This document shows positions 48,222 through 56,643 of a stretch of DNA of 64,000 bases, piece by piece. Location of the stretch: assembly GCA_041751935.1 (NCBI GenBank), contig JBGSIA010000225.1, positions 8,707-72,706 of the forward strand, given 5' to 3'. The stretch is from JBBSJZ01 sp041751935. Its GTDB lineage: Bacteria > Planctomycetota > Planctomycetia > Pirellulales > Pirellulaceae. Below the pieces are notes generated by a model, which searched no databases, was not told the DNA's origin, and saw only the letters and a list, made by a program, of their open reading frames with translations. How positions within the stretch are numbered: position 1 is the first letter of the stretch; the number at the start of each line of letters is the position of its first letter. The position numbers and the translations under genes are program-made.

Positions 48222-50707
48222 TGCAATCAGTTCGAACTCCCCTGCCCAAAAAGTTTTCTCTTCAAGGTGCCCTTCGATTTACTTGTATGGCTTTAGTTTT
48301 CTTCAGGTCATTGAGTTTCGGCTTCAATGCACTCGCGTCGGACATTCCTGCTGTGATCCGGGAGTTTGCAAAACAAGCCTGTTACGACTGCCACAACGCA
48401 GATACGCAGGAAGGCGATTTGAACCTCGAAGAACTTTCCTTTGAAGTTGAAGATGCGAAAGCATTTTCAGCTTGGGCGAAAGTCAAACAACGCGTACAAG
48501 ACGGTGAGATGCCACCACAGTCGGAAGATCGGCCAGCAGCGGAAATCACGAATGCGTTCCTGACCGCATTAGATACGAAGTTGTATGACACAGATAAGCA
48601 TCACCAATCGATCGAAGGACGAGCTTTAGCACGTAGGTTGAATCGTGACGAATATCAAAACACGCTTCGCGACCTGCTGCGTGTACTAAAGGATTATCGC
48701 CCTGGTTTGCCCGAAGATGGTCGGTCACTAGGTTTTGACAAAGTAGGTTCGGCACTCAGCGTTTCGGCAGAGCATTTGCAATCCTATATGCTTACCGCGC
48801 GAGACGCGCTCAACGAAGTCATTGCCACTGGACCTGCACCTGATTCAAAACTCGTGCGATATCAGCAGCGGTGGGACGTGAAGCACTTCGGCAAAGATTT
48901 CTACAGCCGCTTTGCATGGAGTTTTGGTGATCAACCCGATGCGCTGGTGCGATTTGGAGACTTCGTGGAAAGAATCGTCGGTTACCGAGGTGCACCCGTC
49001 GCGGGCATGTATCGCTTTCGCGTCAAAGCGAGGGCGTGGGGTGGTGAGACGGTAAAAGCTCGCATCAAAGCGGGTGATGAGCGAAATTCAAACACGTCCT
49101 GGGTGGTGACTTATGCGGAGTTCCCGCCGGAAGGTAAAGTCGTTGAGGTGACAACCTACTTACGAAAGAAAGATACGCTCCGTGTATCGCCCATCGGTAT
49201 CGCCGGCACTGGCACGCAGCATCGTGTGGAGCAAATGCTAAAAGTTAAGGCGGGCTTCGATGCTAACACTTATCAAGGTCCTGGATTGGCGATGGAATGG
49301 GTGGAGGTCGAAGGTCCCTTGTACGAATCGTGGCCACCACCCGGGCACCAACGATTGTTCGGAGAGGTAAACTTGGACATCGCTACGCACGCCGATGCGG
49401 AGCGAGTACTACGTGAATTTTTGCCGCGAGCTTTTCGACGCGCATTGACCCAAGACGAGGTCGTACACTACGTCAATATCTATGACAGAGCTGCGAAAGA
49501 CTCAAACTTTCTTGCAGCAATCAAGGTCGCCCTTCAAGCCGCCTTGTGTTCGCCGTACTTCTTATACTTGAATGCTCCCCCAGGGGCTTTGGATGATTTC
49601 GCATTGGCCTCGCGTCTGTCGTACTTCTTGTGGAGTTCAGCACCTGACGATGAACTGACCAGCCTTGCTGCCAATGGCCAGCTGCGCCAACCTGAAATCC
49701 TTCGCGAACAAACTGAGCGGTTGCTCAAAGATCCCAAGGCAGCAGCATTCAATGAGAGCTTCACCGGTCAGTGGCTCGACCTTCGCAAGATCAACGCAAC
49801 AACGCCCGATGATCGACTGTATCCAGAGTGGGATGAATTGCTCGAGTGGTCCTGCGTGCAGGAAACAAGATCGTTCTTTGATGAAGTGTTACTCAATGAC
49901 CTGAGCGTCACGAATTTTATGCAATCAGACTTCGCGATCTTGAACGAACGTTTAGCCCAACATTACGGCATTCCTGACGTGAAAGGCGTTGCACTTCGTA
50001 AAGTGAAACTGCCGACGGATTCTGTACGTGGTGGAGTGCTTGGGCAAGCAAGTGTACTGAAGGTCACTGCAAATGGTACCACCAGTTCGCCCGTGTTGCG
50101 CGGTGTGTGGGTGCAGGAGCATCTCTTGGGTAAACCTGTGCCGGCTCCTCCACCAGGAGTACCGGCCGTTGAGCCAGACATCCGCGGCGCCACAAGCATA
50201 CGTGAGCAACTCGATAAGCATCGCAGCGACGACAACTGCGCGGTGTGCCATGCCAAGATTGATCCGCCCGGCTTCGCCTTGGAAAGCTTCGATGTGATCG
50301 GCGGTTGGCGGGAAAGTTATCGATCGGCGGGCAACGATATGCAAAACTCGATCCAGGTCGTGCGTCCTCTTACCTTTGATGCGAGAACGTTTTTACGTGA
50401 TCCTGCACTGCGTGGACCGTTAAAGTCGCGAGTCGCTCAAGGGCAGATTGTGGATGCAAGCGGACAGTTACCTTCGGGTGAATCGTTCACCAACTACTTG
50501 GAGTTTCGTCGGGCACTGTTAGCTGAGCCCGAACAACTTGCCCGCGCTCTCACACAGCATCTGATTACCTATGCCACTGGAACTGGTCCACAATACTCAG
50601 ATCGTGAGTCAATCGACCAGATTGTGGCTCGAAGCCGGAATCAGGCGTACGGATTACGATCGCTCATCCATGAAGTCATCCAAAGCCCAATCTTCTTGAA
50701 TAAATGA
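48221..50707 (+). CDS. DUF1592-type cytochrome-like protein, copy 2
   Basis: 828 residues from a GTG start with GGAGGA 6 bases upstream. A signal peptide (about residues 15-38) is followed by the heme motif CYDCH (54-58). The same domain order as in copy 1 is present: LARRLNRDEYQNTLRDLL, FLPRAFRRALTQDEV, ASRLSYFLWSSAPDDE, FTGQWLDLRKINATTPD, ERLAQHYGIPD, GGVLGQASVLKVTANGTTSS, a second CAVCH near 673 and HLITYATGTGPQYSDR. It is a clear paralogue of the protein encoded at 44439, similar along its whole length and spaced one gene away. It overlaps the following sulfatase gene by 4 bases (ATGA), so DUF1592 and sulfatase are translationally coupled here. Its exact role is not known. Confidence 0.93.
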   Translation: MQSVRTPLPKKFSLQGALRFTCMALVFFRSLSFGFNALASDIPAVIREFAKQACYDCHNADTQEGDLNLEELSFEVEDAKAFSAWAKVKQRVQDGEMPPQSEDRPAAEITNAFLTALDTKLYDTDKHHQSIEGRALARRLNRDEYQNTLRDLLRVLKDYRPGLPEDGRSLGFDKVGSALSVSAEHLQSYMLTARDALNEVIATGPAPDSKLVRYQQRWDVKHFGKDFYSRFAWSFGDQPDALVRFGDFVERIVGYRGAPVAGMYRFRVKARAWGGETVKARIKAGDERNSNTSWVVTYAEFPPEGKVVEVTTYLRKKDTLRVSPIGIAGTGTQHRVEQMLKVKAGFDANTYQGPGLAMEWVEVEGPLYESWPPPGHQRLFGEVNLDIATHADAERVLREFLPRAFRRALTQDEVVHYVNIYDRAAKDSNFLAAIKVALQAALCSPYFLYLNAPPGALDDFALASRLSYFLWSSAPDDELTSLAANGQLRQPEILREQTERLLKDPKAAAFNESFTGQWLDLRKINATTPDDRLYPEWDELLEWSCVQETRSFFDEVLLNDLSVTNFMQSDFAILNERLAQHYGIPDVKGVALRKVKLPTDSVRGGVLGQASVLKVTANGTTSSPVLRGVWVQEHLLGKPVPAPPPGVPAVEPDIRGATSIREQLDKHRSDDNCAVCHAKIDPPGFALESFDVIGGWRESYRSAGNDMQNSIQVVRPLTFDARTFLRDPALRGPLKSRVAQGQIVDASGQLPSGESFTNYLEFRRALLAEPEQLARALTQHLITYATGTGPQYSDRESIDQIVARSRNQAYGLRSLIHEVIQSPIFLNK

Positions 50708-52275
50708 AAACTCTAACCGTACATTTATTCGTCGTATTCGGCTTGGCATGCGAAGCAAATTTGCAAGCGGCGGACTTGGTCTCGCGCCCGAACATACTTA
50801 TCGCAATAGCTGACGATATGTCTTGGCCGCATACATCGATTGCAGGCTGCAAAGGAGTCAGCACTCCGAATATTGATCGAGTGGCTCGCAGTGGAGTTTT
50901 GTTTCGTAATGGGTTCTGCGGCGCTCCGGGTTGTTCACCCTCCCGCGCGGCTTTCTTCACCGGACGCCACGTCTGGATGAATGAAGAAGCGGGACCACAT
51001 CATGGACTGTTTCCCGCCAAATTTGTGACATTTACCGACCTGCTGGCCCAGCGAGGTTACAAGACCGGGTTTACTGGCAAGCCTTGGTCACCTGGTAATT
51101 TGGGACCAGGCCGGAATGGTAATCCGGCTGGTCAACCATTCATGAAACACAAACTGACACCACCTTCGAGCAATATCAAAGATGTAGATTACGTAGCCAA
51201 TTTCGCCGACTTCTTGACCCAACGCAAGAAGGAGCAGCCGTTCTGTTTTTGGTTTGGTAGTGTTGAGCCGCATCGCAGTTACCAGCGAGGCAGCGGTCTG
51301 GAATCGGGCAAGATGCTTAGCGACGTGAGTGTGCCTCAATTCCTTCCCGATACGCCGGAGGTGCGAAGTGATTTTCTCGACTACTTTTATGAGATCGAGT
51401 ACTTCGACCGACAACTTGGTGGAATGTTCGACCTATTGGAGAAGGCTGGCGAGCTTGAGAACACTCTAGTTATTGTTACGGCAGATAATGGCATGCCGAT
51501 GCTACGGGCGAAAGCCACCTGTTATGAATACGGCTTGCATGTCCCGATGCAGATTGCTTGGCCCAAAGAGATTCCAGGGGGACGTGTCGTCGATGATCCA
51601 ATCGGCTTCGTGGACCTGAATGCAACCGTTTTGGCAGCAGCGGGTATCGAACACCCGGCGAAAGACGATCCGGAACTCGCACCCGTTGGCCGCAACTTCA
51701 TGCCGCTTCTGCAGGGTACAAAGCAGGGATTAGTTGATCCTGAGCACGCCTTCGTCTTTGCTGGACACGAGCGCCATACGCTGACTCGATACAACGATAT
51801 TGGCTATCCGATTCGTGCCTTGCGAACGCCACAGTATTTATACTTGAGAAATCTTCGTTCCGAACGTTGGCCGGTTGGTGACCCACAGCGGATCAACAAG
51901 TCGAATGGTCAACTGCTGCCATTGCACGTTGGATGTTATCGAGACATCGACGATCACGAAACCTTAGGCTGGCTGATCAAGGCGTCAAAAACCTCCAGCG
52001 AGTACAAGACGATGTTGGAGTTGATCGTTGGCAGGCATCCGCCGGAGGAGCTTTATGATATTCAGTCCGACCCAGACTGCATGCACAATCTTGCCGCGTC
52101 TCCTGAGCACGCGTCATTACGTGACAAACTCGCTGATCAAATGGCTACGGAGTTAGAGCATACAAACGACCCAAGGTTATTTGGTGCGAACCCTGATATC
52201 GCAGACACATACCCGAACGTTAATCCGAAGAACAAGATGGGCGAAGGCAACTATACCGTACCGAAGTCGAATTGA
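50704..52275 (+). CDS. Secreted sulfatase, heparan N-sulfatase-like
   Basis: 523 residues with a signal peptide (about residues 1-22). The sulfatase core shows IAIADDMSWPHTS (metal Asp pair near 37/38) and the formylglycine site GCSPSRAAFFTGR with Cys at 77. The segments ADDMSWPHTS, FTGKPWSPG and VTADNGMPMLRAKATCYEYG, and the C-terminal EELYDIQSDPDCMHNLA, place it nearer to N-sulfoglucosamine sulfohydrolase-like sulfatases than to the sulfatase at 42081. The two may thus remove different sulfate groups from one polymer. Substrate is inferred only from this resemblance. The ATG overlaps the stop of the DUF1592 gene (ATGA). An 88-base gap separates it from the next DUF1552 gene. Confidence 0.95.
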   Translation: MKTLTVHLFVVFGLACEANLQAADLVSRPNILIAIADDMSWPHTSIAGCKGVSTPNIDRVARSGVLFRNGFCGAPGCSPSRAAFFTGRHVWMNEEAGPHHGLFPAKFVTFTDLLAQRGYKTGFTGKPWSPGNLGPGRNGNPAGQPFMKHKLTPPSSNIKDVDYVANFADFLTQRKKEQPFCFWFGSVEPHRSYQRGSGLESGKMLSDVSVPQFLPDTPEVRSDFLDYFYEIEYFDRQLGGMFDLLEKAGELENTLVIVTADNGMPMLRAKATCYEYGLHVPMQIAWPKEIPGGRVVDDPIGFVDLNATVLAAAGIEHPAKDDPELAPVGRNFMPLLQGTKQGLVDPEHAFVFAGHERHTLTRYNDIGYPIRALRTPQYLYLRNLRSERWPVGDPQRINKSNGQLLPLHVGCYRDIDDHETLGWLIKASKTSSEYKTMLELIVGRHPPEELYDIQSDPDCMHNLAASPEHASLRDKLADQMATELEHTNDPRLFGANPDIADTYPNVNPKNKMGEGNYTVPKSN

Positions 52276-52363
52276 AGCCAAGTGAAGAGAGAGGCGAATC
52301 GCCCAGAACCATTGGCTCGATGATTCACCTAGACAAGATTTCCATAACTTATGTGAGAGCGAT

Positions 52364-53671
52364 ATGAAACGAATACCTCCTACACTAGCTTGCAAGTCGC
52401 CGTGCGGTTCACTTTCCCTTTCTCGACGTACGTTATTGCGCGCGACCGGAGTAGGTATGTCCTTGCCTTTGCTTGATGCAATGTTGCCAGCATTCGCAAA
52501 AGAACCAATGACGAGTCAGCCACGACGCATGGTGTTGATCAATAAGGCTCTGGGTTTGCATGGGCCTGATTTCTTTCCCAGGCAATCAGGGCGTGATTTC
52601 GAGTTAACGCCGTACTTGAAAGAATTTGAAGAGCTTCGCGGGGATTTGACTGTGTTCAGTGGACTGTCTCATCCCGAAGCCGGTGGTGGACATTCATCGG
52701 AACAAAGTTTCCTTACGTCCGCACCCCATGCTGGAACGCCCGCGTTTCGCAATACCGTTTCGCTCGATCAACTTGTCGCAGAACAGATCGGTCATCAAAC
52801 GCGGCATTCCTTTCTTGCCCTTGGCTCTCACACCGGTAGTCTTTCCTGGACAAGAAACGGTGTCCAAATCCCAGCCGACAAAGATCCTGCCACTGTATTC
52901 CGTCGACTTTTCATTACGGGTACACCTGATGAAATTCGCGAGCAAGAGCAACAACTACGTGACGGCAGTAGTATTCTCGATTCGGTACGCGAAGAAACGA
53001 CAGCCTTGCAACGCCATGTTGGTCCTGGTGATCGCGATCGACTGGATCAATACTTCTCCGCCGTGCGTGAAGTTGAAAAGCGATTGCAAATTGCCGAGTC
53101 GTGGTCGCATAAGCCGAAACCAGTTGTGAATGCGGAAGTGCCTGGGGACTATCCTGATAGTTCAGACATTGTTGGGCGAATGAGCATGATGCTCGACTTA
53201 ACATTCCTTGCATTGCAAACCGATTCGACCCGACTGGTCACCTTCGCCATTGATGTCGATGGTGGTGTTCCACCGATCGAAGGCGTCCGTGAGAGTCGAC
53301 ATAACCTCAGCCATCATGGTCAGGACCACTCCAAGATCGAGCAACTCAGGCGGATCGAACTAGCCGAACTTAAAGTGCTCAGCGGTTTTCTAACCAAACT
53401 AAAATCCAACAGCGAGGTAGACGGTCGACTGCTTGATCGAACTCAAGTTCTTTTTGGAAGCAATCTCGGGAACGCCAGTAGCCACGATACTCGCAACTTG
53501 CCCGTTTTGCTTTTCGGGGGTGGCTTTAAGCATGGTAAACACCTTGCTTTCGATTCGAACAACAACACACCGCTGGCAAATCTGTTTATTTCGATGCTTC
53601 AACGCGTTGGAGTAGAAGCGGATCATTTTGGCAGTGGGACAAACACATTAACAGGACTTAAATTTGCATGA
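52364..53671 (+). CDS. DUF1552 protein, copy 2
   Basis: 435 residues; GAGAG lies just upstream of the ATG. The N-terminus LSRRTLLRATGVG, followed by a hydrophobic stretch, is a twin-arginine-like signal. The body is a paralogue of the protein encoded at 46944: PRRMVLINKALGLHGPDFFP, SGLSHPEAGGGHSSEQSFL, RNGVQIPADKDPATVFRRLF, EGVRESRHNLSHHGQD, GSNLGNASSHDTRNLP and GGFKHGKHLAFD. All landmark His/Asn/Asp blocks are kept in both copies, so neither looks degenerate. In this cassette the DUF1552 gene is separated from its DUF1592 partner by a sulfatase gene, unlike the direct pair upstream. It overlaps the following gene by 4 bases (ATGA). Confidence 0.92.
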   Translation: MKRIPPTLACKSPCGSLSLSRRTLLRATGVGMSLPLLDAMLPAFAKEPMTSQPRRMVLINKALGLHGPDFFPRQSGRDFELTPYLKEFEELRGDLTVFSGLSHPEAGGGHSSEQSFLTSAPHAGTPAFRNTVSLDQLVAEQIGHQTRHSFLALGSHTGSLSWTRNGVQIPADKDPATVFRRLFITGTPDEIREQEQQLRDGSSILDSVREETTALQRHVGPGDRDRLDQYFSAVREVEKRLQIAESWSHKPKPVVNAEVPGDYPDSSDIVGRMSMMLDLTFLALQTDSTRLVTFAIDVDGGVPPIEGVRESRHNLSHHGQDHSKIEQLRRIELAELKVLSGFLTKLKSNSEVDGRLLDRTQVLFGSNLGNASSHDTRNLPVLLFGGGFKHGKHLAFDSNNNTPLANLFISMLQRVGVEADHFGSGTNTLTGLKFA

Positions 53672-54426
53672 GTATCTTTGTTGCTGCATTTGTTGCGTTG
53701 GTTTTCACCGTTTTGCAATTTGACGCGATGGCTGACGAACCGCCAAAGACCTTGATGACGATCCCTGGAAAGCTTTTGCTTTCAGAGAGTTTTGACAAGC
53801 CGATTACGTTTGCTAAATCAACAACGCGTCAGCCGCACCCAGGGATCTGGAGCGAAGGTTGGCGTGTCATGAATGGCAAGTGGAGTCAGGTTGATGGTGG
53901 TATTCGAGGTATCCTGTTACCAAAGATTTACCCTGCCGCCACGCTTCATCTTCCATTGACTTACCAAGATGTTGTTATCCAGGTGGATGTGCGTCTTGAA
54001 GATATTCCACTGGATGAACCGCCTGAACACAAGTCGAACAGCGCCAAGATCGTGCTGCGTGAAACCAATGCGGCGCACATCGCATCCGCTCAACTCAGCA
54101 AAAGCGGGTTCTCGGCAGCTAAAGACAAAACTCAAGCTCGAGAATTGAACGGGAATCTGATCGATGACAAAGAGCTTTCGTTCGGAAAGCAATCCATCGC
54201 AGTCAAGCAAGGCCAGTGGTACACCATCACCATGGAGATACTTGGTGAGCAAATGGTGTCAACGATCGACGACGAAAATCCGATCGTTGGCTCACACCCG
54301 ATCGTCGGCATACCCAAAGGCATTCTCAGTTTCGGCACGTCCCGTAGTGCTAGTTACCGTAACTTACGAGTTTACGAAGCTCATCCGAATCCCGAATGGG
54401 AAAAGAAACAAGCGAACCTCAAATAA
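53668..54426 (+). CDS. Secreted LamG/DUF1080-like domain protein
   Basis: 252 residues with a signal peptide (about residues 1-22). The mature part is a single jelly-roll domain: LLLSESFDKP, GWRVMNGKWSQVDGGIRGI, TYQDVVIQVDVRLED, QGQWYTITMEILGEQMVSTI and SASYRNLRVYEA. It is more distant from the other two LamG/DUF1080-like proteins of this operon (43751 and 54481) than those are from each other. Proposed roles are 3-keto-sugar hydrolysis, as shown for some DUF1080 members, or carbohydrate binding; the sequence does not decide. The ATG overlaps the stop of the DUF1552 gene. The next gene follows after 54 bases. Confidence 0.82.
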   Translation: MSIFVAAFVALVFTVLQFDAMADEPPKTLMTIPGKLLLSESFDKPITFAKSTTRQPHPGIWSEGWRVMNGKWSQVDGGIRGILLPKIYPAATLHLPLTYQDVVIQVDVRLEDIPLDEPPEHKSNSAKIVLRETNAAHIASAQLSKSGFSAAKDKTQARELNGNLIDDKELSFGKQSIAVKQGQWYTITMEILGEQMVSTIDDENPIVGSHPIVGIPKGILSFGTSRSASYRNLRVYEAHPNPEWEKKQANLK

Positions 54427-54480
54427 TATCGTCTCCACCCGCAAACCAATCCCCCTTCCGTTCTCAACTGAGTTAAGCAA

Positions 54481-55251
54481 ATGAATTCACTTGCAAAAAA
54501 TTGGCTTACCCGTGTCATTCCACGGTGGACGATGCATCCGGCTCCTGCACGGGCAAGTCAATCGCTAAAGGTTTCTTTTTTTTGTCCGACTTTAGGACTG
54601 TTGACACTGCTGATCTTCTCTGCAAATGTCATCGCAGATGAGCCACAAACTAAACCGCTAAATACAGAACTTTGCACAGCAACTACGCTTATCACCGCCG
54701 AAATGTTTGATCGTCCTGAATCGCTTTCGCCCAAAGGAAAGCCGGGATGGCGTGGTGGTATTGGCGAATGGTCAATCGTTGACGGAGTGCTTAATGCAAA
54801 GGATGAGAAACCAAACGACAAACGTCCCAACGGCCACGAAGCTGTGTGCGAGTTCCCAACCGAAGCAAAAAACATTGTTTTCTTTGCCGAATTCAAACTA
54901 GGTGAAGCACCACACGTGGGTTTTGTCTGTCGCGATACACAAAAAGGGAATCATCATCTCGGGCGAATCATGGTCACACCTCAAGCGGTTTGGCTGCAAA
55001 GTATGAGCGGTATTGCCAAGCAAACGAAGAAGCAAGTGCTTCAAAAGATTGATACTCAGTTCGATCCCAACCATTGGTATCAGGTCGCTATTGAAGTTTG
55101 CGGCGACACGTGGTTAGCTCATGTCGGCGAGCACACGTTGAAGGCGACCGATACTCGCTTCCAAGACACCAAAGGTCGAATCGGCATGGTTGCTAAAGGA
55201 GACGGCGCTCAGTTCAAGAATGTCGCGATCTGGCGTGCCGAAGCGAAATAA
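54481..55251 (+). CDS. Secreted LamG/DUF1080-like domain protein, paralogue of 43751
   Basis: 256 residues. A hydrophobic segment near residues 35-57, preceded by basic residues, is the likely signal peptide; a later start is possible but none is clearly better. The domain shows WRGGIGEWSIVDGVLNAKDE, NIVFFAEFKLGEAPHVGFVC, HHLGRIMVTPQAVWLQSMSG, WYQVAIEVCGDTW and GAQFKNVAIWRAEAK. These match the protein encoded at 43751 almost strand for strand, including the MSGIAK segment. The pair marks the two ends of the duplicated cassettes. Function is as uncertain as for its paralogue. It is followed after 19 bases by the agarase-like gene. Confidence 0.83.
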   Translation: MNSLAKNWLTRVIPRWTMHPAPARASQSLKVSFFCPTLGLLTLLIFSANVIADEPQTKPLNTELCTATTLITAEMFDRPESLSPKGKPGWRGGIGEWSIVDGVLNAKDEKPNDKRPNGHEAVCEFPTEAKNIVFFAEFKLGEAPHVGFVCRDTQKGNHHLGRIMVTPQAVWLQSMSGIAKQTKKQVLQKIDTQFDPNHWYQVAIEVCGDTWLAHVGEHTLKATDTRFQDTKGRIGMVAKGDGAQFKNVAIWRAEAK

Positions 55252-55270
55252 TAGAAAGTGAGAAGCTACA

Positions 55271-56482
55271 ATGAGATGGCGCCATGTCTTTCTCGCGTAC
55301 CTGTTCTTGATCATCCTGCATAGCAACACTTACTCTGCCGAGTACGATCGCTTCGGCGGCTACGCGGCGCTGAAAGGAAAAGCGACTGGTTGGTTCCACG
55401 TTGAGCAAATCAATGGCCGTTGGTTTTTTATCACTCCGGAAGGGAACGGTTTCTTTGCACTCGGTGTGACGCATACTGGTGAAACGATTCGACAGGATGA
55501 ACTGGGTATCTTCAAGACTCGCTTTGGTGGAGACGCACAACGCATGGGTGAGTCGTTCTTGCAACAAATGCAAGATTGGGGTTTCAACAGCGCTGGCTAT
55601 GGGGCGCTGGAGATGATGGAGTCGAGAATTCCCTACGTTGCAACGGTTTGGACGGAAGGCCCACGATCGCAATCCGCAGGAGCAAAGTCCAAGAACACTG
55701 ATATCTTCGATCCACAAGTGCAACAACGACTGCGAAATAAAGTGCGAGGAACTGTGTTGCGACATGCGAGCAACCCGTTTTGCTTGGGCTATGTTTTTAT
55801 CGATTTGCCTGTGTGGAGCTTGCAGCCCAAAACGGGCACCAACTACGTGAGTTTCCTCAAGTCTTTGCCCAAAGCGGCACCTGGGCGAGTTGAGATGACG
55901 AACTATCGCAAAGCTAACTCCGAAGCGGATGACGAACAGCTCTTGAATCACATTGCGGATACCTATTACGAAATTGTGTGCGATGAACTCCGCAAGCATG
56001 ACACTCATCATCTGATCCTGGGGGATCGTTTTATGGCCGCGATGGGAAATCGTCCTTTGCACACGCCCGATTCGATTCTTCGTACTGCCGCAAAGTATGT
56101 CGATGTGATCACCTTTCAGCCGATGGGAACTCAACAGCCGATCCTGAAGTACCTCGACCATGTTTTGGAGATTACGGGCAAGCCATCCTTATTGGCGGAC
56201 GTGAATACGATGACGATGCGACCAGAGAAAGATGCGACCGACACAACTCGCTATGAAACCGAAGCGGGACAGCACACGCTTGCCTATTACGTTGACGCAG
56301 CAAGCAGTACAGCTTGCCTAGGGCTCCAGCGCTGCACTATGCGTGATTTCTATCCTTGGGATACTCAGTTTCACCGCCGCGGTTTACTCAAGGCGAATGA
56401 CGAGCCCTACTCAATCCTCATCGACTTTACACGACGCACCAACCAAACGGTGCTCAAGAATGTTTATGGAATCCAGCCTTAA
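55271..56482 (+). CDS. Agarase/GH50-like TIM-barrel protein, catalytic residues not conserved
   Basis: 403 residues with a signal peptide (about residues 1-23) and GAGAAG before the ATG. The beginning of the mature protein, GRWFFITPEGNGFFALGV, is the hallmark of agarase-like (GH50-type) glycoside hydrolases, and NPFCLGYVF later in the sequence corresponds to the strand that normally carries the acid/base Glu (pattern GYFVDNE). Here the strand reads YVFIDLPVW (about 174-182), with no Glu. The strand expected to carry the nucleophile reads KPSLLADVNTM (about 305-313), with Asp instead of Glu. The protein may use another mechanism or only bind carbohydrate. Many planctomycete homologues may share this change. 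It is the last gene of the plus-strand run. Confidence 0.75.
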   Translation: MRWRHVFLAYLFLIILHSNTYSAEYDRFGGYAALKGKATGWFHVEQINGRWFFITPEGNGFFALGVTHTGETIRQDELGIFKTRFGGDAQRMGESFLQQMQDWGFNSAGYGALEMMESRIPYVATVWTEGPRSQSAGAKSKNTDIFDPQVQQRLRNKVRGTVLRHASNPFCLGYVFIDLPVWSLQPKTGTNYVSFLKSLPKAAPGRVEMTNYRKANSEADDEQLLNHIADTYYEIVCDELRKHDTHHLILGDRFMAAMGNRPLHTPDSILRTAAKYVDVITFQPMGTQQPILKYLDHVLEITGKPSLLADVNTMTMRPEKDATDTTRYETEAGQHTLAYYVDAASSTACLGLQRCTMRDFYPWDTQFHRRGLLKANDEPYSILIDFTRRTNQTVLKNVYGIQP

Positions 56483-56643
56483 ACATTCCCGCGAAAATCT
56501 CTAATGCGATTTCATCTCCGTCTGCTTTCCGGCCGTCAGAGCGTCGTTTCTCCCCTCATTGTATGCTCGCAGTGATTTACCCCATCTCCGGTGATGGCAA
56601 ACTTACGGGCCAGCTCATCGTCTGCAGTCAGTCGCTCAATCCG

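Noticed and set aside
55214..56161. 315-codon open frame on the minus strand opposite the agarase-like gene
   Set aside because: Antisense to a well-supported exported protein, His/Arg-rich with no domain; treated as a shadow frame.
56483..56643. Search for a terminator between the convergent gene blocks
   Set aside because: A bidirectional hairpin with T-runs was expected but none convincing was seen by eye, so no terminator is annotated.
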